A stretch of DNA of 64,000 nucleotides from Azorinus chamasolen (taxonomy: Eukaryota; Mollusca; Bivalvia; Cardiida; Solecurtidae), in the NCBI GenBank assembly GCA_963576725.1, contig OY755242.1, positions 30,589,225 to 30,653,224 on the forward strand, written 5' to 3'. Each line of letters opens with the position of its first letter. Positions within the stretch are counted from its first letter, which is position 1. Below, one piece after another: positions 50,346 through 61,560 of the stretch. Position numbers and translations under genes: made by a program. A model generated the notes under the pieces. The model saw nothing but the letters and a program-made list of their open reading frames with translations, did no database searches and was not told the DNA's origin.

Positions 50346-51344
50346 ACTGAGAAGAGAAAATGGGTAGACGCGGTAAATGTCAGCACATTCACACATGGAG
50401 GCGACCATGCGATTGGGAAGGGTAATTATAGATTTATTTTATTGCTAGCGTCTTAAATATTCTGCAGATTCCCGCCGAGGTAATGGGTCTATAAAGTGAG
50501 CCTTTTGCCGGACCTCGAATGTTTCAATTGGAAGGTAAAATGGTAGATTATATCAGTTTCTCCATGTAGAGATATTGTGAAGAGGTCATATAACCTAGCC
50601 CTCCCATGCGTCCTTTCTGAGATTAGCATGTGCATCTGTATCTATTAGAATCTACGTCGTAGAATCCTGATACGACGGATGAGAGAGACACAGTTAGTAT
50701 TGGCGATGATATCATATAGTACTATTTTAAAAGCCTATATAGAATTAGCATGCACACTGTTATCATCTGGTTTATTCTGGTGCACCTAGTGTCAACAAAG
50801 AAGTAATATTTGAATTGAGGTATTTTGCTATTTGGAACCACAAGTCGTCTTGTGTTGTTAAACTGTTACGCACTTGATTTTCTGTGGTGATATGTGTAAC
50901 TTGTCAAAATAGACATCATCCGGTTATAAATTAACCCGGGTTAGGACTTGAGAACCTAACCATGCGATATATATGAGGCCTTCACACGTGTATATCTGCA
51001 TAAATTATTCACAATATGCAAAACAACGGGAAGATTATTCACTTAATATGTATACAGATAACAAGTTATGGCTAGTCTTGCTCTGTTGAATAGTTTTGCA
51101 CCATGCCATCGATATTATATTTACCTTTAAGCTATTACTTCTTTTTTAAACAACGTTCTATTTCAGTGGCATCGGAGCCATGCAGCACTCGTAATACACA
51201 GAGGTTTGCTACTGACTCTGGTGGTATGCTGGCTGTTTCCATCGCCAGTGTCCAGTGTTGTTCCATCAAGCATACCTAGTCAACCCGGTCTTACCAGACT
51301 TCAATTGAAAAAATTACTTTTACTGTGGCATTCAATATCAAGAA

Positions 51345-52370
51345 ATGTTAGTGCTTTGGTTTGTGTTACATAATGTTAAGCTGAGTTTGAGACAACTGAA
51401 GCGTATACTAAAGGCAAATAACCTTCGGCGGCGTAAGCAACTGACCCATGAGAATGTCGTTAGGCAGTATATATTCGCTGAAACATCATACTGTGCACAC
51501 TGCATCGGCTATCGCTCTATGTGGCAACGTCTTGTGAAAGATCATTATCTCGTAGTGCCACGAGATTCTGTTTTACGTATAATGAGAGAGATTGACCCTG
51601 ATGGAAACCAGCAACGTAAAGCACACAGATTAGTCAGGCGGGATTACATTGCAAGAGGCCCAAAATTTGTTTGGCATGTTGACGGTTATGACAAACTGAA
51701 GCCATATGAGTTTGCTATCCATGGTGCAATTGACGGGTACAGCAGAAGAATATTGTGGCTTGAAGTCTCAGTCAGTAATAATTCACCATCTGTAATTGCA
51801 AGCTATTATCTAGACACATTAAGACAGCTTGGAATTTCTCCAAGGTTACTTCGTTGCGACCGTGGAAATGAAAATATAAGATTGGCTGTACTACAACCCT
51901 TTTTCAGATATAACGATACGGATAGTTTGGCTGGTATTAAAAGCTTTATGTACGGAAAGAGTTCAGCGAATCAGCGAATAGAATCGTGGTGGGGACAATT
52001 GCGTAGGCAAGGCATTGATTGGTGGATTTCTTTTTTCAAAGATTTACAAGATATGAACATATTTGATGCAACTGATCCTGTACAGCTCGATTGCTTGAGA
52101 TATTGTTTCATGGACTTGATCCAAGCTGAAATGGATCGAATAGCTCAACATTGGAACACTCATGAAATCCGACAACAAAAGAATGCAAATGTTCCTTGTG
52201 GCAAACCAGATATATTATATTATGTTCCAGAAATATATGTGGGTCGAAACTTTTGTCATGTTGTTGATCGGTTAGATGTGATTGCGTGTACTGAAATGTA
52301 TGCTGAGCCTAAACGGTTATATACAGATGAAATAAGAGAATTATTTCATATACTGTTACCAAATCCATGA
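51345..52370 (+). CDS. Integrase-like DDE transposase
   Basis: 341 residues from the ATG at 51,345. The N-terminus has a helix-turn-helix-like stretch (SLRQLKRILKANNLRRRK). The catalytic core shows WHVDGYDKL (D113), LLRCDRGNEN (D172) and ANQRIESWWGQLRRQ (E213), the DDE triad of the rve-type integrase fold. I place it with the eukaryotic IS3EU-type integrase transposases from this pattern. Upstream, a TTTCAG acceptor at about 51,168 is followed by coding-like sequence in a broken frame, so the native N-terminus is probably longer and damaged. No stop interrupts the catalytic core. It would cut and join the element ends at 50,278 and 56,279. Confidence 0.8.
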   Translation: MLVLWFVLHNVKLSLRQLKRILKANNLRRRKQLTHENVVRQYIFAETSYCAHCIGYRSMWQRLVKDHYLVVPRDSVLRIMREIDPDGNQQRKAHRLVRRDYIARGPKFVWHVDGYDKLKPYEFAIHGAIDGYSRRILWLEVSVSNNSPSVIASYYLDTLRQLGISPRLLRCDRGNENIRLAVLQPFFRYNDTDSLAGIKSFMYGKSSANQRIESWWGQLRRQGIDWWISFFKDLQDMNIFDATDPVQLDCLRYCFMDLIQAEMDRIAQHWNTHEIRQQKNANVPCGKPDILYYVPEIYVGRNFCHVVDRLDVIACTEMYAEPKRLYTDEIRELFHILLPNP

Positions 52371-53320
52371 TATGCCATCGTGTGCAGATGATGCGTTATA
52401 TATTTTCAGGCAAATTTTAGAGTTGATAGATGAATATGTACATTACTAACAGTGTCATGCTTGTAAAATGAATATTTTAATTTGACAAATGCTAAAAGTC
52501 GGTGGTTTCTGACCATACGTGACAGAATACAGAATTACAGTAATTTTGAATTACATCAGAATTTCAGTGGACCATGCTTGAGTTACTTCTTATGAAATTA
52601 TAATCTTTTTCCATGATTGTGTTACAATATGTATTTTTTCCTGAACAATTTAACACTTAAGCTGAACAATGTCCCAGTGTGTAGATAAACATATGACGAA
52701 CATCGTTCCAGATCAACGGCAAACTAAGCCGAACGGGGCCCATAGTATTTTGCAGAATTAGACCCAGTGTAGGTTGTTTCATGAATATCTACACGAAGAG
52801 TCGCCGTTCAAATCCATCATTGATATTATTCTTTGTTGTTATTAAAGAACAAATATGAATAAAAAACATGTATACTCGTTATTTGTCTTACAGCCATGGA
52901 ACTTTTATTACAAATGCTCATGAAAGCTGTAACTCCAAATACTTCTAAATATAATTTATTTTTCCATTCTGGTACACTTTGTATATGTAACAAGATGTCT
53001 TGCTGTTGCAACCATTAGTGAAAAAATATGTTCTTGACCAGACATCAAGGGTTAATCTGACAGTCATAAATACAACTACATGTACATCTATTCATTGAAA
53101 GCTTTACAGCTATTTGGTTTCAAAGCATACTATCATTATAACTAGGATGCCCTTGTATCCAGTGCTGTTATAAAAAAAGAGTTGGCTGTATTTGACTTAT
53201 TGCAATCTTATTTCAGATCACGGAAAGGCAGCATTTATGACAATATGCTACGTTTGAATTGAATCTGAGTAGACCCTGTCAGCTACAGCTTCTGTAATGC
53301 TTTATAATGTTCACATCACT
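52371..53320. other. No gene recognised inside the transposon
   Basis: AT-rich spacer between the two element genes, with no ORF above 61 residues. Confidence 0.4.
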
Positions 53321-53324
53321 TATA

Positions 53325-53466
53325 ACTTAGACCTTAGAACTTAAGCCTTAGAACTTAGACCTTAGAACTTATAACTTAGATCTTAGAACTTAGGCCTTAG
53401 AACTTAGACCTTAGAACTTAGGCCTTAGAAATTAGACCTTAGAACTAACGACTTAGAACTATTGAC
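53325..53466 (+). repeat. Internal copy of the TIR-type CTTAGAAC array
   Basis: About ten units of CTTAGACCTTAGAA / CTTAGGCCTTAGAA in the same orientation as the left TIR. It resumes briefly after the MITE (ACTTATGACTTAGAACATAA, 53,709). Such arrays may be transposase binding sites. Confidence 0.8.
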
Positions 53467-53470
53467 TTAA

Positions 53471-53703
53471 CCCTTACCCCGTTTTAAATTTTCACACAAC
53501 TCCGCCTACTGCTATATTTTCTATATCAATTTATCAAATAAGTTTTTCATTGTTGTCCCCTGTAGAGTAAGGTCTGGTCTTAATATCCACTTAGGCAAAC
53601 AGAGTAGACCCTGATGAGGCAGCAGCTCCTACAGGAGCTGCCTGATCTGGGTCTACTCTGTTTGCAAAACTGTAAAACAAATAGGTATTTATCTGGGAAA
53701 GGG
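53471..53703. mobile_element. piggyBac-like hairpin MITE, 233 bp
   Basis: It is flanked by TTAA at 53,467-53,470 and 53,704-53,707, with ends CCCTTACCCC and GGGAAAGGG. The middle is a 71-nt hairpin at 53,595-53,665 with arms GCAAACAGAGTAGACC and GGTCTACTCTGTTTGC around CAGCTCCTACAGGAGCTG. TTAA targets and CCCT ends are hallmarks of piggyBac. It inserted into the internal array of the DDE transposon and so postdates it. Confidence 0.85.
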
Positions 53704-53973
53704 TTAAAACTTATGACTTAGAACATAAAGTTGAATCAATGTCTAGTCATGTCAACACATCCATAGCACAAGACATAATGGCAATTCAGGTTGTTATACA
53801 GCCATATTGTGTGTACTATTGCTCTGCATTTCTGTCATTTTTGGAAACAGAAACCTACATTGTCATCAATACATCCTTATCACGGTGATTCTTCAACAGT
53901 CACCTACATATGTAGCTTGCATACATTCATTTTGTTGAGCTGACAGACACATACTTATTTCACTGGCTTCATC

Positions 53974-55205
53974 TTATACTTGATTCTTACATGTACCACT
54001 AGTGTGTAGAGTCTCATGTACTTTTGAATCCAGTGCTTCAGTGGTTAACTGTTCTGCTTCCTTGTTCTCTGGCCAATCAGGTGATTGCTGCTGAAGTGGA
54101 ACATTATCAACATCAATATCTGGAGTCTTAAACACGTTTTCATTGCCAATGGTGACCGTCACATGTGGACTAACCTGATGTATTAAGTCACCCACTCTCA
54201 AACCAACGGTGTATGTTCCTGGCTGATGAATATGTATGGCAGACATGTTGATCCCTGAAAATAATTCTTCTTTATTTCGGTACCAGTGGATGTATGGGTT
54301 AATCTGGTTTGACACTACAGCCAAAATTAAATGTTGCTGACGGTCAGATGAAGTTTCATAACCATGAAAGTACTGCGGCGTAAAAAGCACAGTACTACCA
54401 ATAGCAATATGTGGAGGCAAGTTATCAAACTCTTTTTTACCGCCAAAGAATTTTATTTCTCCAGTCTCAGTTTTGTCTAAGATTTGTTGATCGCCAACTT
54501 TTAAGTATTTCATTTGGAATCCATCCTCAAATGGGTTGTATTGTTCAAAGTTTTGAGATTTTCTAGTGGCAAATTCATAGCAGCTTTTCATGGAATGACA
54601 CGTTATGAAATGCTCAGATCCATCATACTGTGAACATTGTGCCTTGAATACATGATCTCTATCAATGGTGGACAGTTTCCATTGACTAGAAAGCTTTTTT
54701 CAGATGCTTGTTCAGACAGTAAAGTTTCATTCATATCGCAGGACGCAGGATTCACTGCTTCCAGCTCACTGTTCGTATCTTGTGTTTGCTCTGTATCTGT
54801 TGTAACTGTCTCACATTCAGTATTTTCAGTTTTCAGGTAGATGTAATACTTTGAGGAAAAGATTCCTTGGGCTTTCAGATAGTCTTGAAGAGTAGAGTTC
54901 TTTCCATCCTTGTCTTTAAATTCTGTAATTTCTGTCCCATCATAACTACTTAGACAAACCTTCATGGTTTTAAGATATCCATGACAGGATTTTCCATCGG
55001 GGAAGAAGAAACTTTTGCCACGTCCTAGTAATGACTAAACAGACTCAGGCTCATCCTTTTCATATTGTATCAAGCGGGGTCCTTCACCGTTTTTGGCATG
55101 CACCTGTCTGAACCTCTTTTTTTCTCATCATAATGTAATCAGCCCATGTGTAATTTGTATCTTTTACAGGGTTGTGCTGCACGACTTGCTCCATGACACA
55201 GTCCC
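53974..55205 (-). pseudogene. Unrecognised passenger gene of the DDE transposon
   Basis: On the minus strand a TTTTCAG acceptor at about 55,206 opens coding-like sequence (HNPVKDTNYTWADYIMMRK), broken by stops, then LGRGKSFFFPDGKSCHGYLK leading into a frame from 54,965 (MKVCLSSYDGTEITEF, STLQDYLKAQGIFSSKYY). Near 54,665 the frame changes and continues to 53,974 (VFKAQCSQYDGSEHFITCH, PPHIAIGSTVLFTPQYF, HIHQPGTYTVGLRVGD). The last region has the look of a beta-sandwich or PKD-like domain (GTYTV). I know no family match. It converges on the transposase and lies between the same TIRs. It may be a second element protein or a captured host gene. Confidence 0.5.
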
Positions 55206-55239
55206 TGAAAACAAAAAGTGTCACACCAAATTAATCAAT

Positions 55240-55470
55240 CTTGAAACAAGAGCCTGAGGGCTCTGAGGTGCTCACCTGAGTATCACAGTGACATGACGGA
55301 CCATGTGTTTGTGGAAAATAATAGCCCCCTATGTTTGTCTTGCTCTGACAACAGCCTAAGTAGAGACCATGGAGTGCGGTGGAAACGAATTTCAAAGCAG
55401 TTCCTTCAGGTCTCAAAATACAGGTTTTTAACCATATTTTTTTTAATAGATATTATTTTGAAACATTATC
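55240..55470. repeat. Dispersed bivalve-type repeat fragment
   Basis: ACAAGAGCCTGAGGGCTCTG then AGGTGCTCACCTGAGTATCA contains the short palindrome GAGCCTGAGGGCTC. The opening resembles the leader of the array at 2,036 (AGCTCACC...). There is no coding sequence. Confidence 0.45.
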
Positions 55471-56204
55471 TCACAAACAGCGATACATATACCATTTAGA
55501 CCAAATAACACCAAAGCAATGCTTTAATTAGGTACAATACATTGCACTGTGGTGTTTAAACGGGCCGAGGGCGAATAGGACTTGAGCCGTACATCCTTGA
55601 ATAGTTCATTGTTAAGGGATAGGGGTGGGGGTGGGGGTAAAATCATTTGGATTATATGACTTGAACCGTCTCACCGTACTCGTACACTGAGTTATTCAAC
55701 AAATAAGTTACATAAAGGTAACTAGATCTACTAATTTACTCTTACCGTGAAGTTACAAATTGAAGATCCGGTCAAAACGTTTTAAAGGGAAGCAACTCAA
55801 GACTAAGGTACATATAAGGTACGTTCTAAAACACGGGACCAAAAGGCGGCTCAAAAGCCGGTGATCGCGGTATCACAGAAATCGGCATTAAGTAGTAATC
55901 CATCAGTGAAGCTAAATGCAGTGGTCAGGTGATTTGACCATTCATACGGGAGATCAACCCTACAGCCACAGGTGTAGATCTAACTATTATACGCAGAGAA
56001 AATGGAAATATATTTAGTATGGCATTATGCTGTAGATCTACATCAGATACAGCCCTAAAGATTTACTATTAATTAGCATAGAGCTACTTATTATTTATGT
56101 AAACATATCTAAATGCTGGTCCCTCTGAATCTATTATAAATAAAGTCTACTCTTGACCTATCTCATTCTTTCTTTCCTCTTCATCAGCCATTTTTGCCGC
56201 GTCT
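55471..56204. other. No gene recognised
   Basis: Includes GGGATAGGGGTGGGGGTGGGGG at about 55,616-55,638, a G-rich run that could form a quadruplex. Exons of the passenger gene upstream of its acceptor may lie here but I could not identify them. Confidence 0.35.
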
Positions 56205-56279
56205 TCTATGTTCTAAGTTCTAAGATCTAAGTTGTAAGATCTAAGTTCTAAGTCAAAATGGCCCTAATAGGCTTCCGTA
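56205..56279 (-). repeat. Right TIR of the DDE transposon
   Basis: The reverse complement reads TACGGAAGCCTATTAGGGCC, ATTTTGACTTAGAACTTAG, ATCTTACAACTTAGATCTTA, matching the left end. Confidence 0.85.
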
Positions 56280-56390
56280 TATACGTATCTCAAAAACTGT
56301 GAAAAAATAATTCTTGTGAAAGACGGACGCAAAATCGCATAAGCCTTTATTACCTTATAGTAAGTGACGCCTTTTGACCACTTTGCAAGC

Positions 56391-56545
56391 CGAGAAGACC
56401 AGACCAGGCAGCTCCTATGATGTCTGATCAGGGTCCACTCGGTTTGCACAAATTTAAATCTTCACTGCTACCGAACCCCCTATAAAAATACAGCTGATTA
56501 GCATTCATTATGGACAGAGTATTGAAATAAGAATAAACAGGGAAA
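56391..56545. repeat. Degraded hairpin MITE
   Basis: GAGAAGACCAGACCAGGCAG, CTCCTATGATGTCTGATCAG and GGTCCACTCGGTTTGC are the arms and centre of the hairpin family, now imperfect. AGGGAAAGGCTTAA at about 56,539 resembles the right end (GGGAAAGGGTTAA). Confidence 0.55.
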
Positions 56546-57071
56546 GGCTTAAAAATATTACAGGTTTGATCGTTAACGTTTTGTTGAACGGATTACGGTT
56601 TTCAATACAGGTTTGTTCTAAGTTCATGATTTATTTGTTTATTTACATTAGTCCTTTTTCAATCATCCTGCTGCAACAAGTGGGTGGTTCGTGATGTATT
56701 TGTCCATTTTAGTCAACGACACCCGAATTACTACATCTATAATTCTGCCTCTCAGTTGTTTACATAGTCTTCTTCTCCACGTTTGATACACGTGGACACT
56801 TGTGTACACTCGATCGCGTGTCGATAACGTCATAAGTGCGTAACATAGCAACTCGTTTGTTTTTTCTAGTCGTGGGCGGAGCTTTGTTGCACATGCGCAC
56901 TGGAAGGTTCGTCTTCGAAAGTTAGAGTCGATTTTATAAAATTTATGAGAATTAGAGTAGGAAAAATATCAATACTGCGGTTCGCTGATTGAATGGAAAA
57001 GTTGGGCAATCACAAAATTTTACTTCCGTGTGTTTCGCTCAGCTTTTTGAGAAACTATTGGTCATGTGTCA

Positions 57072-57132
57072 AACAGCTTGGATTCTGATGATACGCCTAG
57101 TTACCTGGCGTCTAATCTGGATTCAAGCTGCA
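57072..57132. repeat. Hairpin related to 698-754
   Basis: CAGCTTGGATTC and GGATTCAAGCTG form imperfect arms around GATACGCCTAGTTACCTGGC plus GTCTAATC, parallel to the element at 698-754. Confidence 0.5.
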
Positions 57133-57418
57133 AAAACAACAACCAAATAAGACACAATACTCCAAACATGTTATAAAAAAATATATGCAGTTTATATATA
57201 CTACATTCTTAAACTTAATAACATGAACTGTAAAACCTAAGCTTACTCAGCTGATATGCTCACTCATCTAATTATCTTCGTACTAATTGATCACGGTCGA
57301 TGATCACGGTCGATACCACGTGATTCAATAGGTAACGCCTCAACTAGTATAACAGCTAATTCTAGCATATTTGAACAGATACCTATTCACAATTGACAGC
57401 TTAGGCAAGACTGGAACG

Positions 57419-60400
57419 ATGCATGAACAACTTCTTCAAATCTTTGCTGGGATACTCTTAGACGTTGTGATGGGGGAGACCATTGTTGAGATGATGCATT
57501 ACCACGAGCTAGATGGAAAATCGTGTACCAATTATTTATTTGAGACGGTAGCTAGAACCAGTATATCGTGCGTAACACTTTGTAGTATGGAACCAACCTG
57601 TCTGAGCACCTTCTATGCACCGGCGACGGGACTGTGTGCTGGCTGTGACAATGTCTATAGCGACTCAGATCTGAGTCCCCTGAAGAATATGCATGGTTCG
57701 TTGTATTATAGACCATACGGTAAGTGGCTCTTTCACGCATTTTTACAGTGTTGCTGAGTTGTTGTTGTTGAAGCGTTATTTATATATTTCTGCGCAGGAT
57801 ATCCCGAACTAGCCGCCACCAAACAGCGTTTGCATTTATTATGAGGTTATGTAGTAATTCCACGTGTACCACTGAAACCTCGTAGCTTTTATGCAATAAC
57901 CTTTAATGATTATCTGGAAATGTGACCACCGGTCAGTTGCGGTGCTGCAGTTTTATAGGTTGTCCTTTTTGTTGGCGTTTCCGTATCCTCCAGCTCTCAT
58001 TTATTAGGTTAGATTTCGCGACGTTAAGATAGACTTACATAATTGTCCGGTTACATGATAGTCGGACGTATGTTTGGTATCGTTTTGAGCACGAGACCCA
58101 CACCGGCACTATAGCATGGAAGTTCCGTGAGTTCTTATACTCAGTTTTTCGGGTCAAACATCAGGATTTTGAGACGGGTGCAGGAATGTATCGGGAATAC
58201 ATAGAGAAAGATGAAACAAAAGATCATCTTGGTCATCCAATGCATCTATTTTCATCCTCCAGTCGTCTTTTCACTGGGAAACAGTCATAACGCATGTCAT
58301 TAGCCCTCATCGTTCCTCTTTCACCACCTCTAAAATCCTTTAGCGACAGATGTGCGACAAGGTGACTAGTCTGGGTACACTGGCTGTTGTAGTTGTGGGC
58401 CTGTTCACAGGTGGCTCATGCCATATGGTCATTCTATACCGACAGGAAAGCCTTAGTACTCTGCGACGATATACTCTTACATCCGGAAACAAAAAGACGC
58501 CTGATCTCTCTCTCTTTATTGTACACTTTACTGGGTTTGCAGCTCAATATGTGTGCATATTAGCGATAGGTGAATTCAGTTTGTTTCACTTAAACTATAA
58601 TTTCGTTTTACATACACTTTACCATTGTATTTGCCATCGCGGTTGTTGTAGTTAATAAACGAGGGAATACGTTTATTTACGTTGTTTGTCTTTTAGGGCG
58701 GGAATGGGATTAGTGTGAGTGGGCGTCCATAACCTGTTTATATCCCCTATGACCCTTGTCACTGATCGTTCCAAGGTAGTACTTCCATCTTCACCTAGCC
58801 TAATTAGTGACTGTTGTGTCTTTGTGTGCGTCTCTATCTTTTGATAGGAATGAACATTTGCCGTTATATTCTTTATTGCCATGGTGCTGTTCAGGTGACT
58901 GCGTGTTTTGTATGTGATTTTCCTGCCTGCCTCATGCATTTACGTTATCTCTTCATGTGTTTCGTCACGTCTTATCTTGTAATTGTGCCGGGTCGCATTT
59001 TGTGTGTGGCGCATTCCTCTTATTTTGGCGATATGCATAATTTATTGCCAAAGTGTACAAATGTATTGTCTAATAAAGGTGAATGGACCGTAAAGATCTA
59101 AGCAGGATCTACACGGTATACTTATCTACAATGTCATTGGTAAAGGATGCATGGTCTAGAAGTACAGGCAATAGGTTATACATCTTCTCTAGAAAAGGTT
59201 TACTTTTAAGGTGTGTAAGTTTGACCTTCATTAGATCGTGTAGTACTGTAAGCTTGGTGCTGCCTGTATGTAATGTAGTTGAAACCTCATTGAGTTGTTA
59301 TAGATCAAAGACGGTGAATATTCCGTATTTAACTTAAGAGTTATCACAGTAACTCTTGACATGTTCCTTAACCACTGTTTAACACGATGCTATTAGTTCG
59401 GACAGTGTTGTAGTAGTGCATGAAACTGAGTTTGCTTTGAAGCGCGATATATATGTCGTCTTATGATTAGGTAGCACACTGCTGTTAATGTAGCATAGCG
59501 AGAGCACAAAACAAAGTTCATTCAACTGTGGTTATGTTTTTCAGCTAAATACTACCAGCCATGCTCCAACAAGAAGCCCTGTGGTGAGAACAATACCGTT
59601 TGCTTTCCTGGTCTAGACGTCTGCGTGTGCGATCCTGCCTTTGTATACGACCCGTCTATAGCGTCGTGCAAATCTAGTAAGTCATTAAAATATCAACGCA
59701 CTTATTTACTTTAAAGATCATTCAAAATAAGTATTATCAATGTTATGTATATGTTTCCTGACACTAAGCCAATTGATATACATAGCACTCACCTCAGTTT
59801 TAAGTAACCATGTTCCCATCGGGGCATTAATGAATCCTAATTAGAAAGTATATATCAGCCACGGACTCGTGTGGGGTCGCACAAATCAAATCATTATTTA
59901 GTAACCTTCTTAGATGACAGTTATGACCCAATAATCCTCTTCCCGCCTTTCAGTATTTTGTCAGTAGTTTTGACAGAGAGCTAAGCCATTGTTTACGCTG
60001 GAGGAAGAAAACACGCCGCGCATGTCTAAGTCTTCACTCGCTATTGTTTGAGTAAAATAAATCAGCATGTCCTTATGAGAAAACTGGATATCGTTTCATC
60101 ACCAGACATAGTCTGACATGGAAATCATTTCTTCAAAATATTTTCTCCGTATAGGAATGTTAATATAAAGGCCTTAAAGTGTATGTTTGTTCTACCTAAA
60201 CAAAGTGTGAATCGAAATAAAACAAGTGCTGGCCTGGAATCCAACAAAGTTGAACACTAGGCAATCATTTTATTGTGCAAAAACAGTACTATGTATGTAT
60301 GTATGTATGTATGTATGTATGTATGTATGTATGTATGTATGTATGTATGTATGTATGTATGTATGTATGTATGTATGTATGTATGTATGTATGTATGTAT

Positions 60401-60910
60401 GTATGTATGTATGTATGTATGTATGTTTGTATGTATGTATGTATGTATGTATGTATGTATGTATGTATGTATGTATGTATGTGTGTTTGCGACTCTGTGT
60501 TTGTCATTTGTGTATGTGATCATGTACTTTATTTGTGCTTCTGGGGTTTATATGCGCTTTGTATGGCATCTTCTACCTACATTTCATTTATATTGTAGTC
60601 TTGTACAATCAGAAATACGTAGTGTGCAATACTGTTACAATACATGCTTACAGGGTGTAACACCTACGGCTCCACCTACCAAGTATACCCTAATCGCATC
60701 ATATATGGTCATGATCATATGGAAAATCCTGACTACTTCGCAGTGATCGCATGCCTCACCAAATGCTCCAATGGAACGTTTCAGTGCTATAGCGTTGACT
60801 ATGAACCCTCAGCAAATCGATGTTGGTACAACGTAGAAAGGGTGGCTGACGTGCTCGCTAACTGGACGTATGAGGAATTGTTTGACAATTACGTCAGAAA
60901 CTGTGCCTAG
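57419..60910 (+). CDS. Secreted PAN-EGF-PAN protein, three exons
   Basis: Exon 1 is 57,419-57,719 (donor GTAAGT), exon 2 is 59,545-59,676 (acceptor TTTTCAG, donor GTAAGT) and exon 3 is 60,654-60,910 (acceptor TTACAG, stop TAG). Both introns are phase 1, and exon 2 is 132 bp, a symmetric shuffling module. Exon 1 starts with a hydrophobic LLQIFAGILLDVV (signal-peptide-like) and a six-cysteine PAN/Apple-like region (SCVTLCSMEPTCLSTFY). Exon 2 is a six-cysteine EGF-like module (CSNKKPCGENNTVC, CVCDPAFVYD). Exon 3 is a second six-cysteine PAN-like region (IACLTKCSNG, NRCWYN). The product is about 230 residues and probably extracellular, binding protein or glycan. A different 5' exon is possible. 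ATTAAA follows 42 bp after the stop. Confidence 0.75.
57720..59544 (+). other. Intron 1 of the PAN-EGF-PAN gene
   Basis: It begins GTAAGT and ends TTTTCAG. It holds an element-X-tail-like repeat at about 58,690-59,080 and an ORF at 58,350-58,655 whose start looks like a signal peptide (MCDKVTSLGTLAVVVVGLF), a possible alternative first exon of low confidence. Confidence 0.65.
58690..59080 (+). repeat. Dispersed repeat related to element X tails
   Basis: GGGCGGGAATGGGATTAGTG, CTGTTTATATCCCC, CTGATCGTTCCAAGGTAG and TGTGTCTTTGTGTGCGTCTC follow the order seen at 49,062-49,410 and, more distantly, at 10,300. It is noncoding and lies within intron 1. Confidence 0.55.
60291..60482. repeat. (ATGT)n microsatellite, about 48 units
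   Basis: 192 bp of TATG repeats with one GTTT interruption at about 60,425. It sits in intron 2 of the PAN-EGF-PAN gene, about 170 bp before exon 3. The tetramer gives long open frames that are not genes. Confidence 0.98.
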
Positions 60911-60952
60911 ATATGTTATGTGAAACATGTATACTTTCAATAGACCTTCAAC

Positions 60953-60958
60953 ATTAAA
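60953..60958 (+). terminator. Polyadenylation signal ATTAAA
   Basis: ATTAAA lies 42 bp after the PAN-EGF-PAN stop codon, followed by T-rich sequence. It is the common variant of AATAAA. Confidence 0.5.
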
Positions 60959-61299
60959 GTTATTATGTTACTGTTACTTCTTAGTATAAAAACATGTGAC
61001 ATTTGTCTACCAATTATCAAAATAGGGGAGACCATATAGTTCAGCGGCTCAAAATTATATATTCGGTGTTGCTTACCAGAATCATTGTTTAAATATCAGA
61101 TACACTTTTTACTATGTAGGAGAGTTTGCTTTGGTACATAATATGCAACGATGAAAATATGTCTTGCCTGCAAGCAAGTGGTTCTTGGACTAAAAGGGCT
61201 CCAGCTTTTGTAGACCATAAAAATAGATATGCACTGTTCTGCCACATTCTAAATATTGAAGTTTTGATGATTATAATTGTTAACGGTGAAAAAAAGAAA

Positions 61300-61560
61300 C
61301 ATAGTGAGGTCAAGCAGGAAGAGTCACACGCAAGACCATTTCCAAAACACCGATAGAAAATAAGCGACACACACACAAACGCGCACGAACACAAACACAA
61401 ACACGTACATAGGTATTATAGAGTAATGCAAATCTCTAACACCAACAAACATACAAGCACATAGACACTACAGAAACAGAAACACATACAAGTAAGGGTA
61501 AGAAGGAGAGTACTGTCTTGGAACGGCCAGTGCAAAAACCACAACTGGTTAATCATGTAA
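61300..61560 (-). repeat. Dispersed repeat related to element X tails, reversed
   Basis: AGTGAGGTCAAGCAGGAAGA, CAAAACACCGATAGAAAATA, the ACACACACAAACGCGCAC stretch and GAGTACTGTCTTGGAACGGC correspond in reverse to the terminus, TG-rich stretch and CCAAGGCGGTAC core of the tails. Confidence 0.6.

Larger units (their letters stand above)
50278..56279 (+). mobile_element. 6-kb TIR transposon, integrase-like DDE (IS3EU-type)
   Basis: The ends share TACGGAAGCCTATTAGGGCC, ATTTTGACTTAGAACTTAG and ATCTTACAACTTAGA in inverted orientation (50,278-50,345 and 56,205-56,279). The subterminal DNA consists of direct (AACTTAGA)-type repeats. It contains a DDE transposase on the plus strand, a second gene on the minus strand, and a nested MITE at 53,471-53,703. 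No target duplication is evident and weak similarity outside the ends hints that the TIRs may extend further. The IS3EU assignment rests on the transposase. Confidence 0.75.

Noticed and set aside
60226..60746. Repeated CMYV / HTYI frames
   Set aside because: Artefacts of the (ATGT)n microsatellite.
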